NCBI GenBank assembly: GCA_963841065.1
Contig: CAWJBI010000033.1
Coordinates: 62,001-126,000 of the forward strand
DNA length: 64,000 bases
DNA from: M0108 sp963841065
GTDB lineage: Bacteria; Pseudomonadota; Gammaproteobacteria; Chromatiales; Chromatiaceae
Direction of reading: 5' to 3'
Position 1 is the first letter of the stretch, and each line of letters opens with the position of its first letter. The notes under the pieces are model-generated. The model was not told the origin of the DNA. It worked only from the letters and a program-made list of their open reading frames with translations, and ran no database searches. A program made the position numbers and the translations under genes. Below, piece after piece: positions 16,653-26,989 of the stretch.

Positions 16653-18333
16653 CTAGCCTCGGCCCGCCTCTTCCATCTGCTGCTTGAGAATGTCACCCAG
16701 GGTAGCGGTACCCGCCTGGGCCTCGCGGGCATAGCCCTTCATGGCCGCCGACTCCTCGTCATGATCCTTGGCCTTGATGGACAGGGAGATGGTACGGTTC
16801 TTGCGGTCGACGCCCAGGAACTTGGCCTCGATGGGCTCACCGGCCTTGAGCACGGCACGGGCATCCTCGATGCGGTCCCGGGAGATCTCGGAAGCGCGCA
16901 GGTAACCCTCGACGCCATCGCCCAGGGCGATGGTCGCCCCCTTGGCATCCACCTCGGTGATGGTGCCGTTGACAATACTGCCCTTCTCATGAGCGGCGAC
17001 AAAGGCCGAGAAGGGGTCCTTGTCGAGTTGCTTGACGCCCAGCGAGATGCGCTCGCGCTCGGGATCGACCGACAGCACCACCGTCTCCAGTTCGTCGCCC
17101 TTCTGGTAGCGGCGCAGGGCCTGATCGCCGCCCTCCTCCCAGGAGATGTCGGACAGGTGCACCAGGCCGTCGATGCCACCGTCCAGGCCGATGAAGATAC
17201 CGAAGTCGGTGATGGACTTGATCTTGCCGCTGACGTGATCGCCCTTCTTGTGGTTGAGGGCGAACTCGTCCCAGGGGTTCATGGCGCACTGCTTGATGCC
17301 GAGCGAGATGCGGCGACGCTCCTCGTCGATGTCGAGGACCATGACCTCCACCTCGTCGCCCAGGGCCACGACCTTGCTGGGATGGACGTTCTTGTTGGTC
17401 CAATCCATCTCGGAGACGTGGACCAGGCCCTCGACGCCTTCCTCGATCTCCACGAAGCAGCCATAGTCGGCGATGTTGGTGACCTTGCCGAAGACCCGGG
17501 TGCTTTCGGGATAGCGGCGGGAGATGTTGACCCAGGGATCCTCGCCCATCTGCTTGAGGCCCAGGGAGACGCGCTGGCGCTCGCGGTCGAACTTGAGCAC
17601 CTTGACGTCGATCTCGTCGCCGATCTCCACCACCTCGGAGGGATGCTTGACGCGGCGCCAGGCCATGTCGGTGATGTGCAGCAGGCCGTCGATACCACCC
17701 AGATCCAGGAAGGCGCCGTAGTCGGTCAGGTTCTTGACCACGCCCTTGACCTGCATGCCCTCTTCCAGCTTCTCCAGCAGGGCCTCGCGCTCGGCGCTGT
17801 ACTCGTCCTCGACCACGGCGCGGCGGGAGACGACGACGTTGTTGCGCTTGCGGTCCAGCTTGATGACCTTGAACTCGAGTTCCTTGCCTTCCAGGTAGGA
17901 TGGTGTCGCGCACCGGGCGCACGTCCACCAGGGAGCCCGGCAGGAAGGCGCGCACGCTGTCAAGCTCGACGGTGAAGCCGCCCTTGACCTTGCCGTTGAT
18001 GATGCCCTTGACGGCCTCACCGGCCTCGAAGGCCTTGTCCAGGAATTCCCAGGCCGCGTGGCGCTTGGCCTTTTCGCGGGACAGGCGGGTGACGCCCGAG
18101 CCGTCCTCGACGGCCTCCAGGGCGACCCGCACCTCGTCACCGACGGCACACTCCAGGTTGCCGTTGACGTCGAGGAATTGGGATCTGGGGATGATGCCTT
18201 CGGACTTCAGGCCAGCATTGACCACCACCACTTCGGAGGTGATCGCGACCACAGTTCCGGTGATGATGGTACCGGGCTGCAGTTGATTGACGGTGAGGCT
18301 CTGTTCAAAGAGTTCGGCAAAGCTTTCGCTCAT
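16653..18333 (-). CDS. rpsA: 30S ribosomal protein S1, single-base frameshift in the given sequence
   Basis: S1 with repeated OB-fold S1 motifs (GGFTVELDSVRAFLPGSL; YGAFLDLGGIDGLLHITDM; YGCFVEIEEGVEGLVHVSEM; FGIFIGLDGGIDGLVHLSDI). It helps bind mRNA on the 30S subunit and is essential in gammaproteobacteria. The start MSESFAELFEQSL at 18333 and the rest after about 17900 lie in different frames. Near 17901-17904 the coding strand reads GACACCATCCTACCTG; dropping one A restores DTSYLEGKEL and gives 559 residues, the usual length. A sequencing or assembly indel is far more likely than loss of S1. Confidence 0.93.
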
Positions 18334-18689
18334 GGGTTAAAGGTTTCCTGACGCGGCGTGGGCTCGACCCCGAGGGACCGATGGTTTGGTTGAAAAAAAG
18401 GCCGCCTGCCGGCGACCGCCTTGGGAAATCCACGTCGCCGGCTGCGTCGCTGCGGCGGCATGACTCCCGAACACTAGCTGGGCCCGGACCCGCCGGGACG
18501 ACAGGCAGGAAAGGATGACCGAAAAGACTTGCCGAATCAAGCCGTTTTCCGCTCAGAATCATGATTTTGACCGGCTGGGCAGGCAGGATGCGGCTCTACT
18601 TGGAGTCCCGGCACCGCCTGAAACGCTTATAACCTTGATTCCTTGTCGATTCACCCGTCGGATGGCCGAGGCCTGGCCGCCAGCGGCTG
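18334..18689. other. rpsA leader region, no gene seen
   Basis: About 355 bases between cmk and rpsA. It should carry the rpsA promoter and leader; in E. coli rpsA translation is autoregulated through leader hairpins. The segment 18400-18460 is rich in CCGGC/GCCGG complementary stretches and could fold, but I could not define one structure with confidence. No coding frame here looks real. Confidence 0.45.
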
Positions 18690-19466
18690 CTAGCGTGTCA
18701 CCGCCGGCGGTTCCCCAAGCCGGCCCCGCAGGATGCCCAACACCTGTTCTAGCACCGCCTCGATGCCGATACCAGTGGTATCCACCAGCCGGGCGTCGGC
18801 GGCCGGGCGCAGGGGGGCGACGGCCCGCTGACTGTCGCGCTCGTCCCGCTCGGCGATATCCCGCACCAGTTGCGGCAGGTTGACCGCCAGCCCCTTCTCC
18901 CGCAGTTGGCGGTAGCGACGCTGGCCCCGCTCCTCGGGGCTGGCGGTGAGAAAGATCTTGACGGGGGCCTCGGGGAAGACGACGGTGCCCATGTCGCGCC
19001 CATCCGCCACCAGTCCCGGGGGCCGGGCCGCCGCCCGCTGCCAGGCCAGGAGGGCGTCGCGCACCGGGCCGTGGGCCGCGACCCGGGAGGCGGCGTTGCC
19101 CGCCGTCTCGGTGCGGATGGCCTCGGAGACGTCCTCGCCATCCAGCAGCACCCGACCCTCGCGAAAGGCCAGTCGCAGCCCTGCGGCCAGGTGGGCCAGG
19201 GCCTCGCCCGCCTCCAGGTCGATACCGGCGCGTCCCGCCGCCAGCCCCAGCACCCGATACAAGGCCCCACTGTCGAGGCAATGCCAGCCCAGGCGTGCCG
19301 CCAGGAGGCTGGCGATGGTGCCCTTGCCGGTCCCCGAGGGGCCGTCGAGGGTGACGACCGGCACCGGGGGCGGTTGGGCGGAGGCTCCCCCTTGGCCATC
19401 GTTGGCCTGGCCAACCGGGGCCGGGGCGGTCGGAGAATCCGTCGTCGAGTCGGGGGGCAGGGTCAT
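18690..19466 (-). CDS. cmk: Cytidylate kinase
   Basis: 258 residues. ATP-loop VVTLDGPSGTGKGTIASLLA, CMP-site features LDSGALYR and VADGRDMGTVVFP, and LID-type PEERGQRRYRQL. It converts CMP or dCMP to the diphosphates. An N-terminal extension of about 30 residues (PPDSTTDSPTAPAP) precedes the kinase fold. Its ATG overlaps the aroA stop by four bases, so translation is coupled. Order aroA-cmk-rpsA-ihfB is typical of gammaproteobacteria. Confidence 0.94.
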   Translation of the reverse strand: MTLPPDSTTDSPTAPAPVGQANDGQGGASAQPPPVPVVTLDGPSGTGKGTIASLLAARLGWHCLDSGALYRVLGLAAGRAGIDLEAGEALAHLAAGLRLAFREGRVLLDGEDVSEAIRTETAGNAASRVAAHGPVRDALLAWQRAAARPPGLVADGRDMGTVVFPEAPVKIFLTASPEERGQRRYRQLREKGLAVNLPQLVRDIAERDERDSQRAVAPLRPAADARLVDTTGIGIEAVLEQVLGILRGRLGEPPAVTR

Positions 19467-20785
19467 GATTCCACTTCCTCGATGGCGAGGCCCGCGTCGC
19501 CGGCGAGGCGGGCAAAGCCGGGGAAGGAGGTCCGCACATTGGCGCAGTCGCGAATCTCGATGGGGCCCGAGGCCCGCGGGGCGGCCATGGCAAAGGCCAT
19601 GGCGACCCGATGATCGCCCTGGCTGTCGATCAGGCCGGCGTGAGGCCTGCCGCCCTGGATGCGGATGCCGTCCGGCCGGGGTTCGTTGGCGATGCCGAGG
19701 GCAGTCGAGGCCGTCGGCCATGACCTGGATGCGATCGCTCTCCTTGACCCGCAACTCCTCGGCACCCGTGAGCAGGGTCTCCCCCTCGGCGCAGGCGGCG
19801 GCGATGAAGAGGGCCGGGAATTCGTCGATGGCGAGCGGCACCTGGTCCTCGGGGATGCGGATGCCGCGCAGGGGCGCCGAGCGCACCCGCAGATCCGCCA
19901 CCGGTTCGCCCCCCGCGTCCCGGGGGTTCAGGACCTGGATATCGGCGCCCATGGCCCGGAGGATGTTGAGCACCCCCACCCGGGTCGGGTTCATGCCCAC
20001 ATGCTCCAGGGTGAGGTCGGAACCCGGGGCGATGCTGGCCCCCACCAGGAAGAAGGCGGCGGAGGAGATATCCGCCGGCACCTCCAGTTCGCGTCCCACC
20101 AGCCGCCCTCCTCCCTCCAGGCAGACGGTCGCGCCCTGGCGCTGGACCGGATAGCCAAAGCCAGCCAACATGCGTTCCGTGTGATCGCGGGTGGGCGCCG
20201 GCTCGGTGACGCAGGTGCGGCCCTGGGCGAACAAACCCGCCAGCAGCACGCAGGACTTGACTTGGGCGCTGGCGACGGGCAAGGCGTAGTTGATGCCCTG
20301 GAGCTGAGCGCCGGATTTGATACGCAGGGGGGCGGTACCTGAGGGACTGGTCTCGATACGGGCGCCCATTCGCGCCAGGGGTTCGGTGACCCGCCGCATG
20401 GGGCGCCGGGTCAGGGAGGCGTCCCCAACCAGGGTGACCTCGAATCCCTGCCCCGCCAGCAGCCCGCACAGCAGGCGCATGGAGGTGCCCGAGTTGCCCA
20501 GATCCAGGGGGCCCGTCGGCGCCTTGAGGCCGCGCAGGCCCAGGCCATCGATGATGAGGTTTCCACCCTCCGGTCCCTGAATCCGCACCCCCATGGCGCG
20601 AAAGGCGGCCAGGGTGGCGAGGCTATCCTCGCCTTCCAGAAAACCGCTGACACGGGTCTGGCCCTCGGCCAGGGCCCCGAGCATGATGGCGCGGTGGGAG
20701 ATGGACTTGTCCCCCGGCACCCGCAGACGCCCGGCAGCGACCCGCCGGGGGCCATCAAAAAGCTGGAAGCCATACCGCCGCTCAT
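19463..20785 (-). CDS. aroA: EPSP synthase, broken twice by single-base indels
   Basis: Shikimate-pathway enzyme that joins shikimate-3-phosphate and PEP. Conserved segments: PGDKSISHRAIML, LGNSGTSMRLLCG, RRPMRRVTEPL, RVKESDRIQVMADGL, IDSQGDHRVAMAFAMA. Three frames are used: a short N-terminus (ATG 20785, SSFLMAPGGSL), the main body after a one-base deletion near 20729-20731, and the last 80 residues after an extra base at about 19703. The two indels cancel to 440 residues, the usual length, and conserved motifs continue across both sites. Sequencing error is likely; the gene is essential for prototrophs. Confidence 0.9.
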
Positions 20786-20935
20786 GCGCCTTACGCCTTT
20801 AAGGGATTGCCCTGGATCAGGAATCGAGAGGATTAACAGCGGCGCAGTTTACCCCGGGCGGACAATCCGGCCAAGAAAAACTACACTGACGGCCCGTCAC
20901 CCGCCATCCCCCAACCCGCCTTCGAGGTATTCACC

Positions 20936-22348
20936 GTGGAAGAACGATTCGTTGACGTCGCCATCATCGGCTCCGGGACCGCCGGCCTCAACGCCATGGG
21001 CCAGGTCCGCCGGGCCGGCAAGACCTTCGTCCTCATCAATGGGGGGGAGGCCGGCACCACCTGCGCCCGGGTGGGCTGCATGCCCTCCAAGGCCCTGATC
21101 CAGGTCGCCGAGGACTACCACAAGGGCACCCATTTACGGCGCTACGGCGTCTCCGGTGGCGCGGAACTCAGACTGGACGCCCCCGAGGCCCTCGAATACG
21201 TCCGCCACATCCGCGACACCCTGGTCGATCGCGTCCTGACCAACAGCACCGACGGCATGGCACCCGAGGTCTTTATCGAGGACTATGCCCGCCTGCTGGA
21301 ACCGACCCTGATCGAGGTCGGCGGCCAACGCATCCGCACCGGGGCCATCGTCATCGCCACCGGCTCCCGGCCCCTGGTGCCCGAGGCCTGGCGGGCCTTC
21401 GGCGAACGCCTCATCACCAGCGACAGCCTGTTCGAGCTGGAGTCCCTGCCGGCCTCCCTGGCCGTCATCGGCCTGGGCGTGATCGGCCTGGAATTGGGTC
21501 AGAGTCTCGCGCGTCTGGGCGTCGCGGTCACCGGCTTCGATCAGCTCGACACCATCGGCGGCATCAGGGACCCGGAGGTGCTGGCCCAGGCCAAGGCCAT
21601 CATCGGCAAGGATTTTCCCCTGCATCTGGGCCAGGCGGCCCGCATCGAGGAAGAAGGCGGCAAGCTGCGGGTCAGCGCCGGCGATCAGAGCGTGCGGGTG
21701 GACCAGGTCCTCTGCTGCATCGGGCGGGTGCCCAATGTCGAGGGGCTGGGACTGGAGTGCCTCGGCCTGCCCCTGGATCGCCGCGGCCTGCCCGCGTTCG
21801 ATAACCGCACCATGCAAGTCGGCGACCTACCCGTCTATCTGGCGGGCGACGTCGATGGCGAGCGTCCCATCCTCCACGAGGCGGGAGACGAGGGCAAAAT
21901 CGCCGGCTTCAATGCCGCCCGGGGCGGAAACACGGCCTTCCGCCGCAAGGTCCCCATCGCCATCACCTTCTGCGACCCCAACATCTGCGCAGTGGGTGCC
22001 CGCTTCAGCGAACTCGACCCCGCCACCACCGCCATCGGCCAGATCCCCTTTGCCCCCGTCGGCCGGGCCCTGGTGATGGGCCAGACCCAGGGCCTGTTGC
22101 GCCTCTATGGGGACAAAGCCAGCGGCCGCCTGCTGGGCGCGGAGATGGTCGGTGCCAAGGGCGAAAACCTCGCCCACCTCATCTGCTGGAGCATCACCCT
22201 GGGCCTCACGGCCGGACAAATGCTGCGCCTGCCCTTCTACCACCCCGTCATGGAGGAGGCCCTGCAAGCGGCCCTCTACGACCTCTACCGCCAGGTGGAT
22301 GCCAAGAACAGCGGTGGACTGTTGGAACTGGCAGAGGTAGGAGACTGA
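20936..22348 (+). CDS. Pyridine nucleotide-disulfide oxidoreductase (dihydrolipoyl dehydrogenase-like)
   Basis: 470 residues from a GTG start. N-terminal FAD fold VDVAIIGSGTAGLNAM, redox Cys pair TTCARVGCMPSKAL, NAD(P)-binding segment LAVIGLGVIGLELGQ, second FAD motif VYLAGDVDGERP, and a C-terminal interface with FYHPVMEE, matching the HPxxE catalytic His-Glu pair. It belongs to the class I flavoprotein disulfide reductases. It is not close to the 2-oxoacid dehydrogenase genes and the region near the first Cys differs from typical Lpd (GTCxNxGC), so the substrate is uncertain. Divergent from aroA by 150 bases. Confidence 0.85.
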   Translation: MEERFVDVAIIGSGTAGLNAMGQVRRAGKTFVLINGGEAGTTCARVGCMPSKALIQVAEDYHKGTHLRRYGVSGGAELRLDAPEALEYVRHIRDTLVDRVLTNSTDGMAPEVFIEDYARLLEPTLIEVGGQRIRTGAIVIATGSRPLVPEAWRAFGERLITSDSLFELESLPASLAVIGLGVIGLELGQSLARLGVAVTGFDQLDTIGGIRDPEVLAQAKAIIGKDFPLHLGQAARIEEEGGKLRVSAGDQSVRVDQVLCCIGRVPNVEGLGLECLGLPLDRRGLPAFDNRTMQVGDLPVYLAGDVDGERPILHEAGDEGKIAGFNAARGGNTAFRRKVPIAITFCDPNICAVGARFSELDPATTAIGQIPFAPVGRALVMGQTQGLLRLYGDKASGRLLGAEMVGAKGENLAHLICWSITLGLTAGQMLRLPFYHPVMEEALQAALYDLYRQVDAKNSGGLLELAEVGD

Positions 22349-22371
22349 TCCCGGGCCAGGCGGGCGGCTGT

Positions 22372-22890
22372 TCAGTGCCCCGGCCCGGCCGGGTGCGGTA
22401 GGTCCTGTCCGAGCCAATGGCGCACCCGGGCCATCAGGCCTTGGGGCGCGACCCCGTCCACGGCCGGCACGACCAGGAGTGCCCCGCCGTTGCGGGCCTT
22501 TAGGGCCGCGCCCAGCCCCGCCGTCGTGCTCAGGACTCCCCAGCGCGCCGCGCCAACCAGGACATAGCTCGGACGCCATGCTGAGGCCAGATCGGTGAGG
22601 GTGTCCACCACTGGCCCGGTGGGGACCTGGATCTCGACCCAGTCCTTCGCCAGTTCCAGGTGGTAGACCATGCCCGACAAGGATGCACGCGCGTGACGCA
22701 CCATGTCCGCCAGGACTGCCCCCGGAGGTTGGGGGAGCCCGTGGTCGTCTTCATCACCGCCGGTGTAATCGACGACATGGATCACCACCAGGCGACCCTG
22801 GCACAGGGCGGCGAGGCGGGCGGCGTGGGCAATGACGGCTCTGGCGCGGGCGTCGATGTCTACCGCGGCGAGGATGATCGGGTTGGACAT
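22372..22890 (-). CDS. UspA-family universal stress protein
   Basis: 172 residues with the Usp alpha/beta start IILAAVDIDARARAVIAHAARLA and later VLVGAARWGVLS and ALLVVP, where the family often has a G-x2-G-x9-G(S/T) ATP loop. That loop is poorly kept here (GAARWGVLSTTAGLGAAL), so this may be a non-ATP-binding Usp. Located 62 bases downstream of the SulP permease gene; the pair may be coregulated. Role: stress tolerance, unspecified. Confidence 0.78.
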   Translation of the reverse strand: MSNPIILAAVDIDARARAVIAHAARLAALCQGRLVVIHVVDYTGGDEDDHGLPQPPGAVLADMVRHARASLSGMVYHLELAKDWVEIQVPTGPVVDTLTDLASAWRPSYVLVGAARWGVLSTTAGLGAALKARNGGALLVVPAVDGVAPQGLMARVRHWLGQDLPHPAGPGH

Positions 22891-22952
22891 ATTCTTAAGC
22901 CTCTGGTGATGGCCCGGGGGCCCTTAATGGCAACGAGGGGAGAGGGAAGCCT

Positions 22953-24797
22953 TCAAGGGCACGCCGCCATGACCGCTTGGCTGGTCTGGGCCCCGGGTTG
23001 CCCGGCGCACTCGCGGAAAATTCGCGCGGTGCAGGTGCGGCAGATGTCGGGATCGAGCTTAGGCACGACGGCGGCGATGGCCTCGGTCTTGCCGGAAAAG
23101 AGGTTCTCCGCCCCGATGGCCTCGATATAACCGCCCCGCCGCAGGGGTTCGCAACCCCCCGGCTTGAGACGGATCAAATAGAGACCGCCGCCCTGTTCGC
23201 GTCTCCGGCTGGCCTCCTCGGCGAGAAATTCGGCCCCGGCCACGTCGATGAAGTTAACGCCGGTCGCGGAGATGGCCAGGTGCTTTTGGCCTGGGTTCCG
23301 CTGTTCCCAGAGGGCGAGACTCTCCGAGACATGGCTGACGGCACCGAAGAAGAGCGAACCGTCCAGGCGGGCGAGCTTGAACTGCGGGCACTCCGGCAGG
23401 GCCGGGTTGGTGACGAAGTCGCGCCCCGGCGTGCTCGGATCGGGAACCCGGGAGACCAGCCTGGGGCGGGAGGTGCGGTTCAGATATAGCCCCAGGGACA
23501 AGAGCACCCCGGCCATGATGGCGAACTCCAACTCCAGGAACAGGGTGGAGAAGAAGGTCACCCCCAGGACCGCGGTCTCGGAGCGGCTGGTCCGCAGGAT
23601 ATTGCGCACCGCATGGAAATCGATCAGCCCCCAGGCCACGAGGAACAGGATTGCCGCCATGGCCGCATTGGGGAGATAGGCCGCCAGCGGGGCGACCAGG
23701 ACCACCACCCCGGCCAGGAAGACGCCGGCGGCGACCGCCGCCAGGGGCGTCTTGGCCCCGGCCTGGAAGTTGAGCCCGCTGCGGTTGAAGGAACCGGTGG
23801 CGACATAGCCGGAGAAGAAGGAGCCGGCGATATTCGATAGCCCCTGGCCGATGAACTCCTGATTGCCGTCGATGTGCTGGTGGGTACGGGCGCCGAGGGA
23901 GCGGGCGATGGAAACCGCCTCGGTGAGGGCGAACAGGGTCGTCGCCAGGACCACCGGGGCGAGCTGGCGGATGGTATCCAGGGAGAAGTCGGGCATGGAC
24001 AGGGGTGGCAGCCCGCCCGGCAGGGCGCCGACGGTGCGGATGCCGGTGTGGTCGATGCCGAGGACCTGATTCAGGGCGAAGGCGATCAGGCTCCCGCCCA
24101 CCATGGCGACGATCATGTAGGGGACGCGGGGGTACCAGTGGCGGACCGCCAACCCCAGGACCAGGGTGGCGACACCCACCCCGGTGACCAGGAGATTTGC
24201 ATGCTCGAGATTGAGTAGCAGGGTCCCGAGCATTTGGTGGAAGTGCAGCCCGCGGGGGATCTCGATCCCGAAGAAGTTCTTGAACTGGTTGGCGGCGATC
24301 AGGAAGGCGGCCCCGGCGGTGAAACCCACCACCACCGAGTGGGAGATGAAGTTGACCAGAGACCCCAGACGCGCCAGGCCCATGGTCAGTTCCAGAACAC
24401 CGACCATCAGCGTCAGGGTCAGGGCCAGGCGGATATAGTCCGGACTCCCGGGCTCGGCCATGACGGAAAGCCCGGAAAAGACCACGATGGACGCGGCCGT
24501 CGTCGGCCCGGAGACCAGGTGCCAGGACGAGCCCCAGAGGGCGGCGACGATGGCTGGGACTATGCCGGCATAGAGCCCATACTCCGGTGGCATGCCCGCG
24601 ATGGTGGCGAAGGCCACGCCCTGGGGCAGGACCACCACGGCGCCGGTCAGTCCGGCCAGCAGGTCGGCCTTGAGGGTCCCGCGGTTGACCCGGCCCGACC
24701 AGCGGAGGAAGGGCAAGAGGCGCAGCAGCCAGGCTGGGCCGGAAAACTGCTTGGACTGGACCGGGGGCAGGCTGTTTTGTGCCGAGGGAGACGACAT
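22953..24797 (-). CDS. SulP-family anion permease with STAS domain
   Basis: 614 residues from MSSPSAQNSLPP (24797; GAGG upstream). About 12 membrane helices with SulP signatures: LKADLLAGLTGAVVVLPQGV, GPTTAASIVVFSGL, GQGLSNIAGSFFSGYVATGS; followed by a cytosolic STAS domain (GVNFIDVAGAEFLAEEASRR). SulP proteins move sulfate, bicarbonate or other anions. A C-terminal CRTCTARIFREC Cys cluster is an unusual extra. The gene follows a two-component pair and precedes uspA, all on one strand. Substrate is not decided by sequence; sulfate or bicarbonate are both possible. Confidence 0.88.
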   Translation of the reverse strand: MSSPSAQNSLPPVQSKQFSGPAWLLRLLPFLRWSGRVNRGTLKADLLAGLTGAVVVLPQGVAFATIAGMPPEYGLYAGIVPAIVAALWGSSWHLVSGPTTAASIVVFSGLSVMAEPGSPDYIRLALTLTLMVGVLELTMGLARLGSLVNFISHSVVVGFTAGAAFLIAANQFKNFFGIEIPRGLHFHQMLGTLLLNLEHANLLVTGVGVATLVLGLAVRHWYPRVPYMIVAMVGGSLIAFALNQVLGIDHTGIRTVGALPGGLPPLSMPDFSLDTIRQLAPVVLATTLFALTEAVSIARSLGARTHQHIDGNQEFIGQGLSNIAGSFFSGYVATGSFNRSGLNFQAGAKTPLAAVAAGVFLAGVVVLVAPLAAYLPNAAMAAILFLVAWGLIDFHAVRNILRTSRSETAVLGVTFFSTLFLELEFAIMAGVLLSLGLYLNRTSRPRLVSRVPDPSTPGRDFVTNPALPECPQFKLARLDGSLFFGAVSHVSESLALWEQRNPGQKHLAISATGVNFIDVAGAEFLAEEASRRREQGGGLYLIRLKPGGCEPLRRGGYIEAIGAENLFSGKTEAIAAVVPKLDPDICRTCTARIFRECAGQPGAQTSQAVMAACP

Positions 24798-24885
24798 CGA
24801 TAAACCTCGTCGAAGGGATGATCCGGGGGGATCGGGACGAGACACAGAATATCAAAGCCAAGGTCAAGATGGCGTCAAGAAGGCG

Positions 24886-26222
24886 TCAAGGCGGGGTAAA
24901 GGGGGCATCAAGGTGGGTATGGGCCCGGGATGCCTCCCCTGGCCCGGGCAGGAACTCCAGTCGGAAGCTGGCACCCTCCTCGGGGCGGTTCTCGGCCGAG
25001 ATACCCCACCCCTGGTGGTCGGCGATGCGCTTGACCAGCGGCAGGCCAATGCCCTCGCCGCGCGCCTGACGCCGGCAGCCAGGGCCCTGCTCGAACAGAC
25101 AGGGCAGTTCCTCGGCCGGGATTCCGGGCCCCGTGTCATCGACCCGGAGCCCGGTCGCGTCAAGGGTTATGGTCACCTGGCCCTGCTCGGTGTAGGCACA
25201 GGCGTTCCGCAACAGATTGCCCAGGGCGATGGCCAACAGGGGGCGCTCCACCGCCAGGACGGGGTGTGCCTTCACCACGCACTCCAGAACGACGGGCTTG
25301 TGCAGGAGCAGGGGGCGATGCAGTTCAACCACCTCCGCCAGAACCCTGTCCACCGGGCAGGACGGCGCTGGGCCGGTCCGGCCTTCGCGGGCAAGCATCA
25401 GGAGGGCCGTGGTCAGGTCTGTCATGCCCCGGGTTGCCCGAGCGATGCGGTCCAGGCGCTCCTGGGTGCGGTCGTCCAGGCGCGGATCGGCCTTGAGGAC
25501 CTCGACCGCCCCCTGGATCACCGCCAGCGGGGTGCGCAGCTCATGGCTGGCGTTGCTGACGAAGGCCCGCTCGCGCTCGACAAAGGCCCGCAGGCGCTGT
25601 ACATAGCCCTCAATAGTCTGGGCCAGCTCGCCAACTTCATCGTACGGCAGGGCATCGGCCGCGTCATCGACGGCCGTCATAGGCCCGGCCGCGGGGTCGC
25701 GGCCACGTACCCGCTCCGCCAATTCTCGCACGGGGGCTATGACCCGCCCGGCGAGCCACCAGCCACCCGCCGCGGACAGCAGGGTTGTGAGGGTCATACC
25801 CAGGATCAGCATCAGGGCAAAGCGTTCCTCGCGACGTTCCACCTGGGTCCGGTTGTGCAGCATGACCAGATCGCCATCAGGACGTTCGCGCCTCAGGACC
25901 CGGTAGCTCACCCCGTCCAGATCCAGGGTGTGGCGTCCGTTGGGGAGGTCGCGCAAAGCGGGCGGGGTCTGGTCACCGGCGCCGTCGGGGCGGGTGACGA
26001 AACCACGGATGGTCGCGGTGTCCGGGGGCAGGGACTTGGGGTTGCGCGCCAGGCGCGCCTGGTAGTCCTCAAGCTCGGCGCCAAGGGCCTCGTCGATGAG
26101 GCGCTGCTCCAGGTCGCTTGAGGCGAGATAAAGCCACCCCCCAGAGCCAGGCTGACGGCCAAGCCGAGAAGTGCGAAGCCGGCCGCGACCCGCAGCCGCA
26201 GCTTGACCCTAAGGCGTATCAT
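24886..26222 (-). CDS. Sensor histidine kinase, frame broken near its N-terminus
   Basis: Start MIRLRVKLRLRVAAGFALLG at 26222 overlaps the regulator gene by 14 bases. A first membrane helix, a short periplasmic domain, a second helix (about 140-165), a HAMP-like linker, the HisKA box FVSNASHELRTPLAVIQ, and HATPase motifs NLLRNACAYTE, DDTGPGIP and GEGIGLPLVKRI. The frame changes at a run of six C at 26137-26142; adding one base gives GWLYLASSDLEQRL and 445 residues. A sequencing slip is likely. It is adjacent to an anion permease, so it may sense a related signal, by context only. Confidence 0.85.
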
Positions 26223-26898
26223 CGTCGCCCAACCGGTAGCCAAAACCGCGGACCGTATGCAGGAGAGGGTGCGGGAAGGGCTTATCGATGACCTGGCGCA
26301 GCAGGTGCAGGTGGGCGCGCAGGGCATCACTGTCCGGGGGTTGGTCGCCCCAGGCGGCACGCTCCAGCACGGGACGGCTGACCAGATGCGGGGCGCGGCG
26401 CATCAGGGCCTCCAGCAGTTTCATTGGGATTGGGGGCAGTTCCAAGGGGCGGCCGGAGCGGGTCAGACGCCGGGTGGCGAGGTCCAGATCCAGGTCAGCC
26501 ACCCGCAGATGTTCGGCCCCGCCACCCGGCGCCCCAGACGGCCCCCGCCGGACTATGGCCAGCAGGCGAGCCTCCAACTCGCGCAGGGCAAAGGGTTTGA
26601 CCAGATAGTCGTCCGCCCCGCTGGCGAAACCCTCCAGCTTGTCATCGAGCCCGTCGCGGGCGGTGAGCATCAGAACCGGGAGGTCCAGACCCGCGGCACG
26701 CAATCGGGAGCAGACCTCGAAGCCGGACAGCCCCGGCAGCATCAGGTCCAGGATCATGGCGTCGTAGCTCTGTTCCAGGGCAAAGCCCAGAGCGGCGAAG
26801 CCATTGTAGGCGATGTCCAGCGTGTGGCCGTGCCCCTCGAGGAAGTCCACGACATTGGCGACCAGATCCGGATTGTCTTCAACCATCAGCAAATGCAT
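26209..26898 (-). CDS. OmpR-family response regulator
   Basis: 229 residues. Receiver: LLMVEDNPDLV, phosphoacceptor Asp in AMILDLMLPG, Lys in YLVKPFALRE. C-terminal winged helix DNA-binding domain with RLTRSGRPLELPPIPMKLLE and LRAHLHLLRQVIDKPF, somewhat divergent from the standard OmpR helix. Forms a two-component system with the overlapping kinase gene downstream, and is first in a likely transcript that continues through SulP and UspA. Confidence 0.88.
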   Translation of the reverse strand: MHLLMVEDNPDLVANVVDFLEGHGHTLDIAYNGFAALGFALEQSYDAMILDLMLPGLSGFEVCSRLRAAGLDLPVLMLTARDGLDDKLEGFASGADDYLVKPFALRELEARLLAIVRRGPSGAPGGGAEHLRVADLDLDLATRRLTRSGRPLELPPIPMKLLEALMRRAPHLVSRPVLERAAWGDQPPDSDALRAHLHLLRQVIDKPFPHPLLHTVRGFGYRLGDDDTP

Positions 26899-26989
26899 GT
26901 GCGACCCCTCCGGCAGACCTGATGACCCGCCCCGATGGTAGCGCCTGGCCAGGGTGGAGCATAGCTGCTCCCAAGCTCATGTTAGCCCA

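Noticed and set aside
16434..17975. Plus-strand open frame of 513 codons
   Set aside because: Antisense to rpsA; the repeated LDLVAD-like pattern mirrors the S1 repeats.
18690..20720. AroA-Cmk fusion protein
   Set aside because: The apparent fusion is produced by the frameshift near 19703; the normal aroA stop and cmk start overlap by ATGA at 19463-19466.
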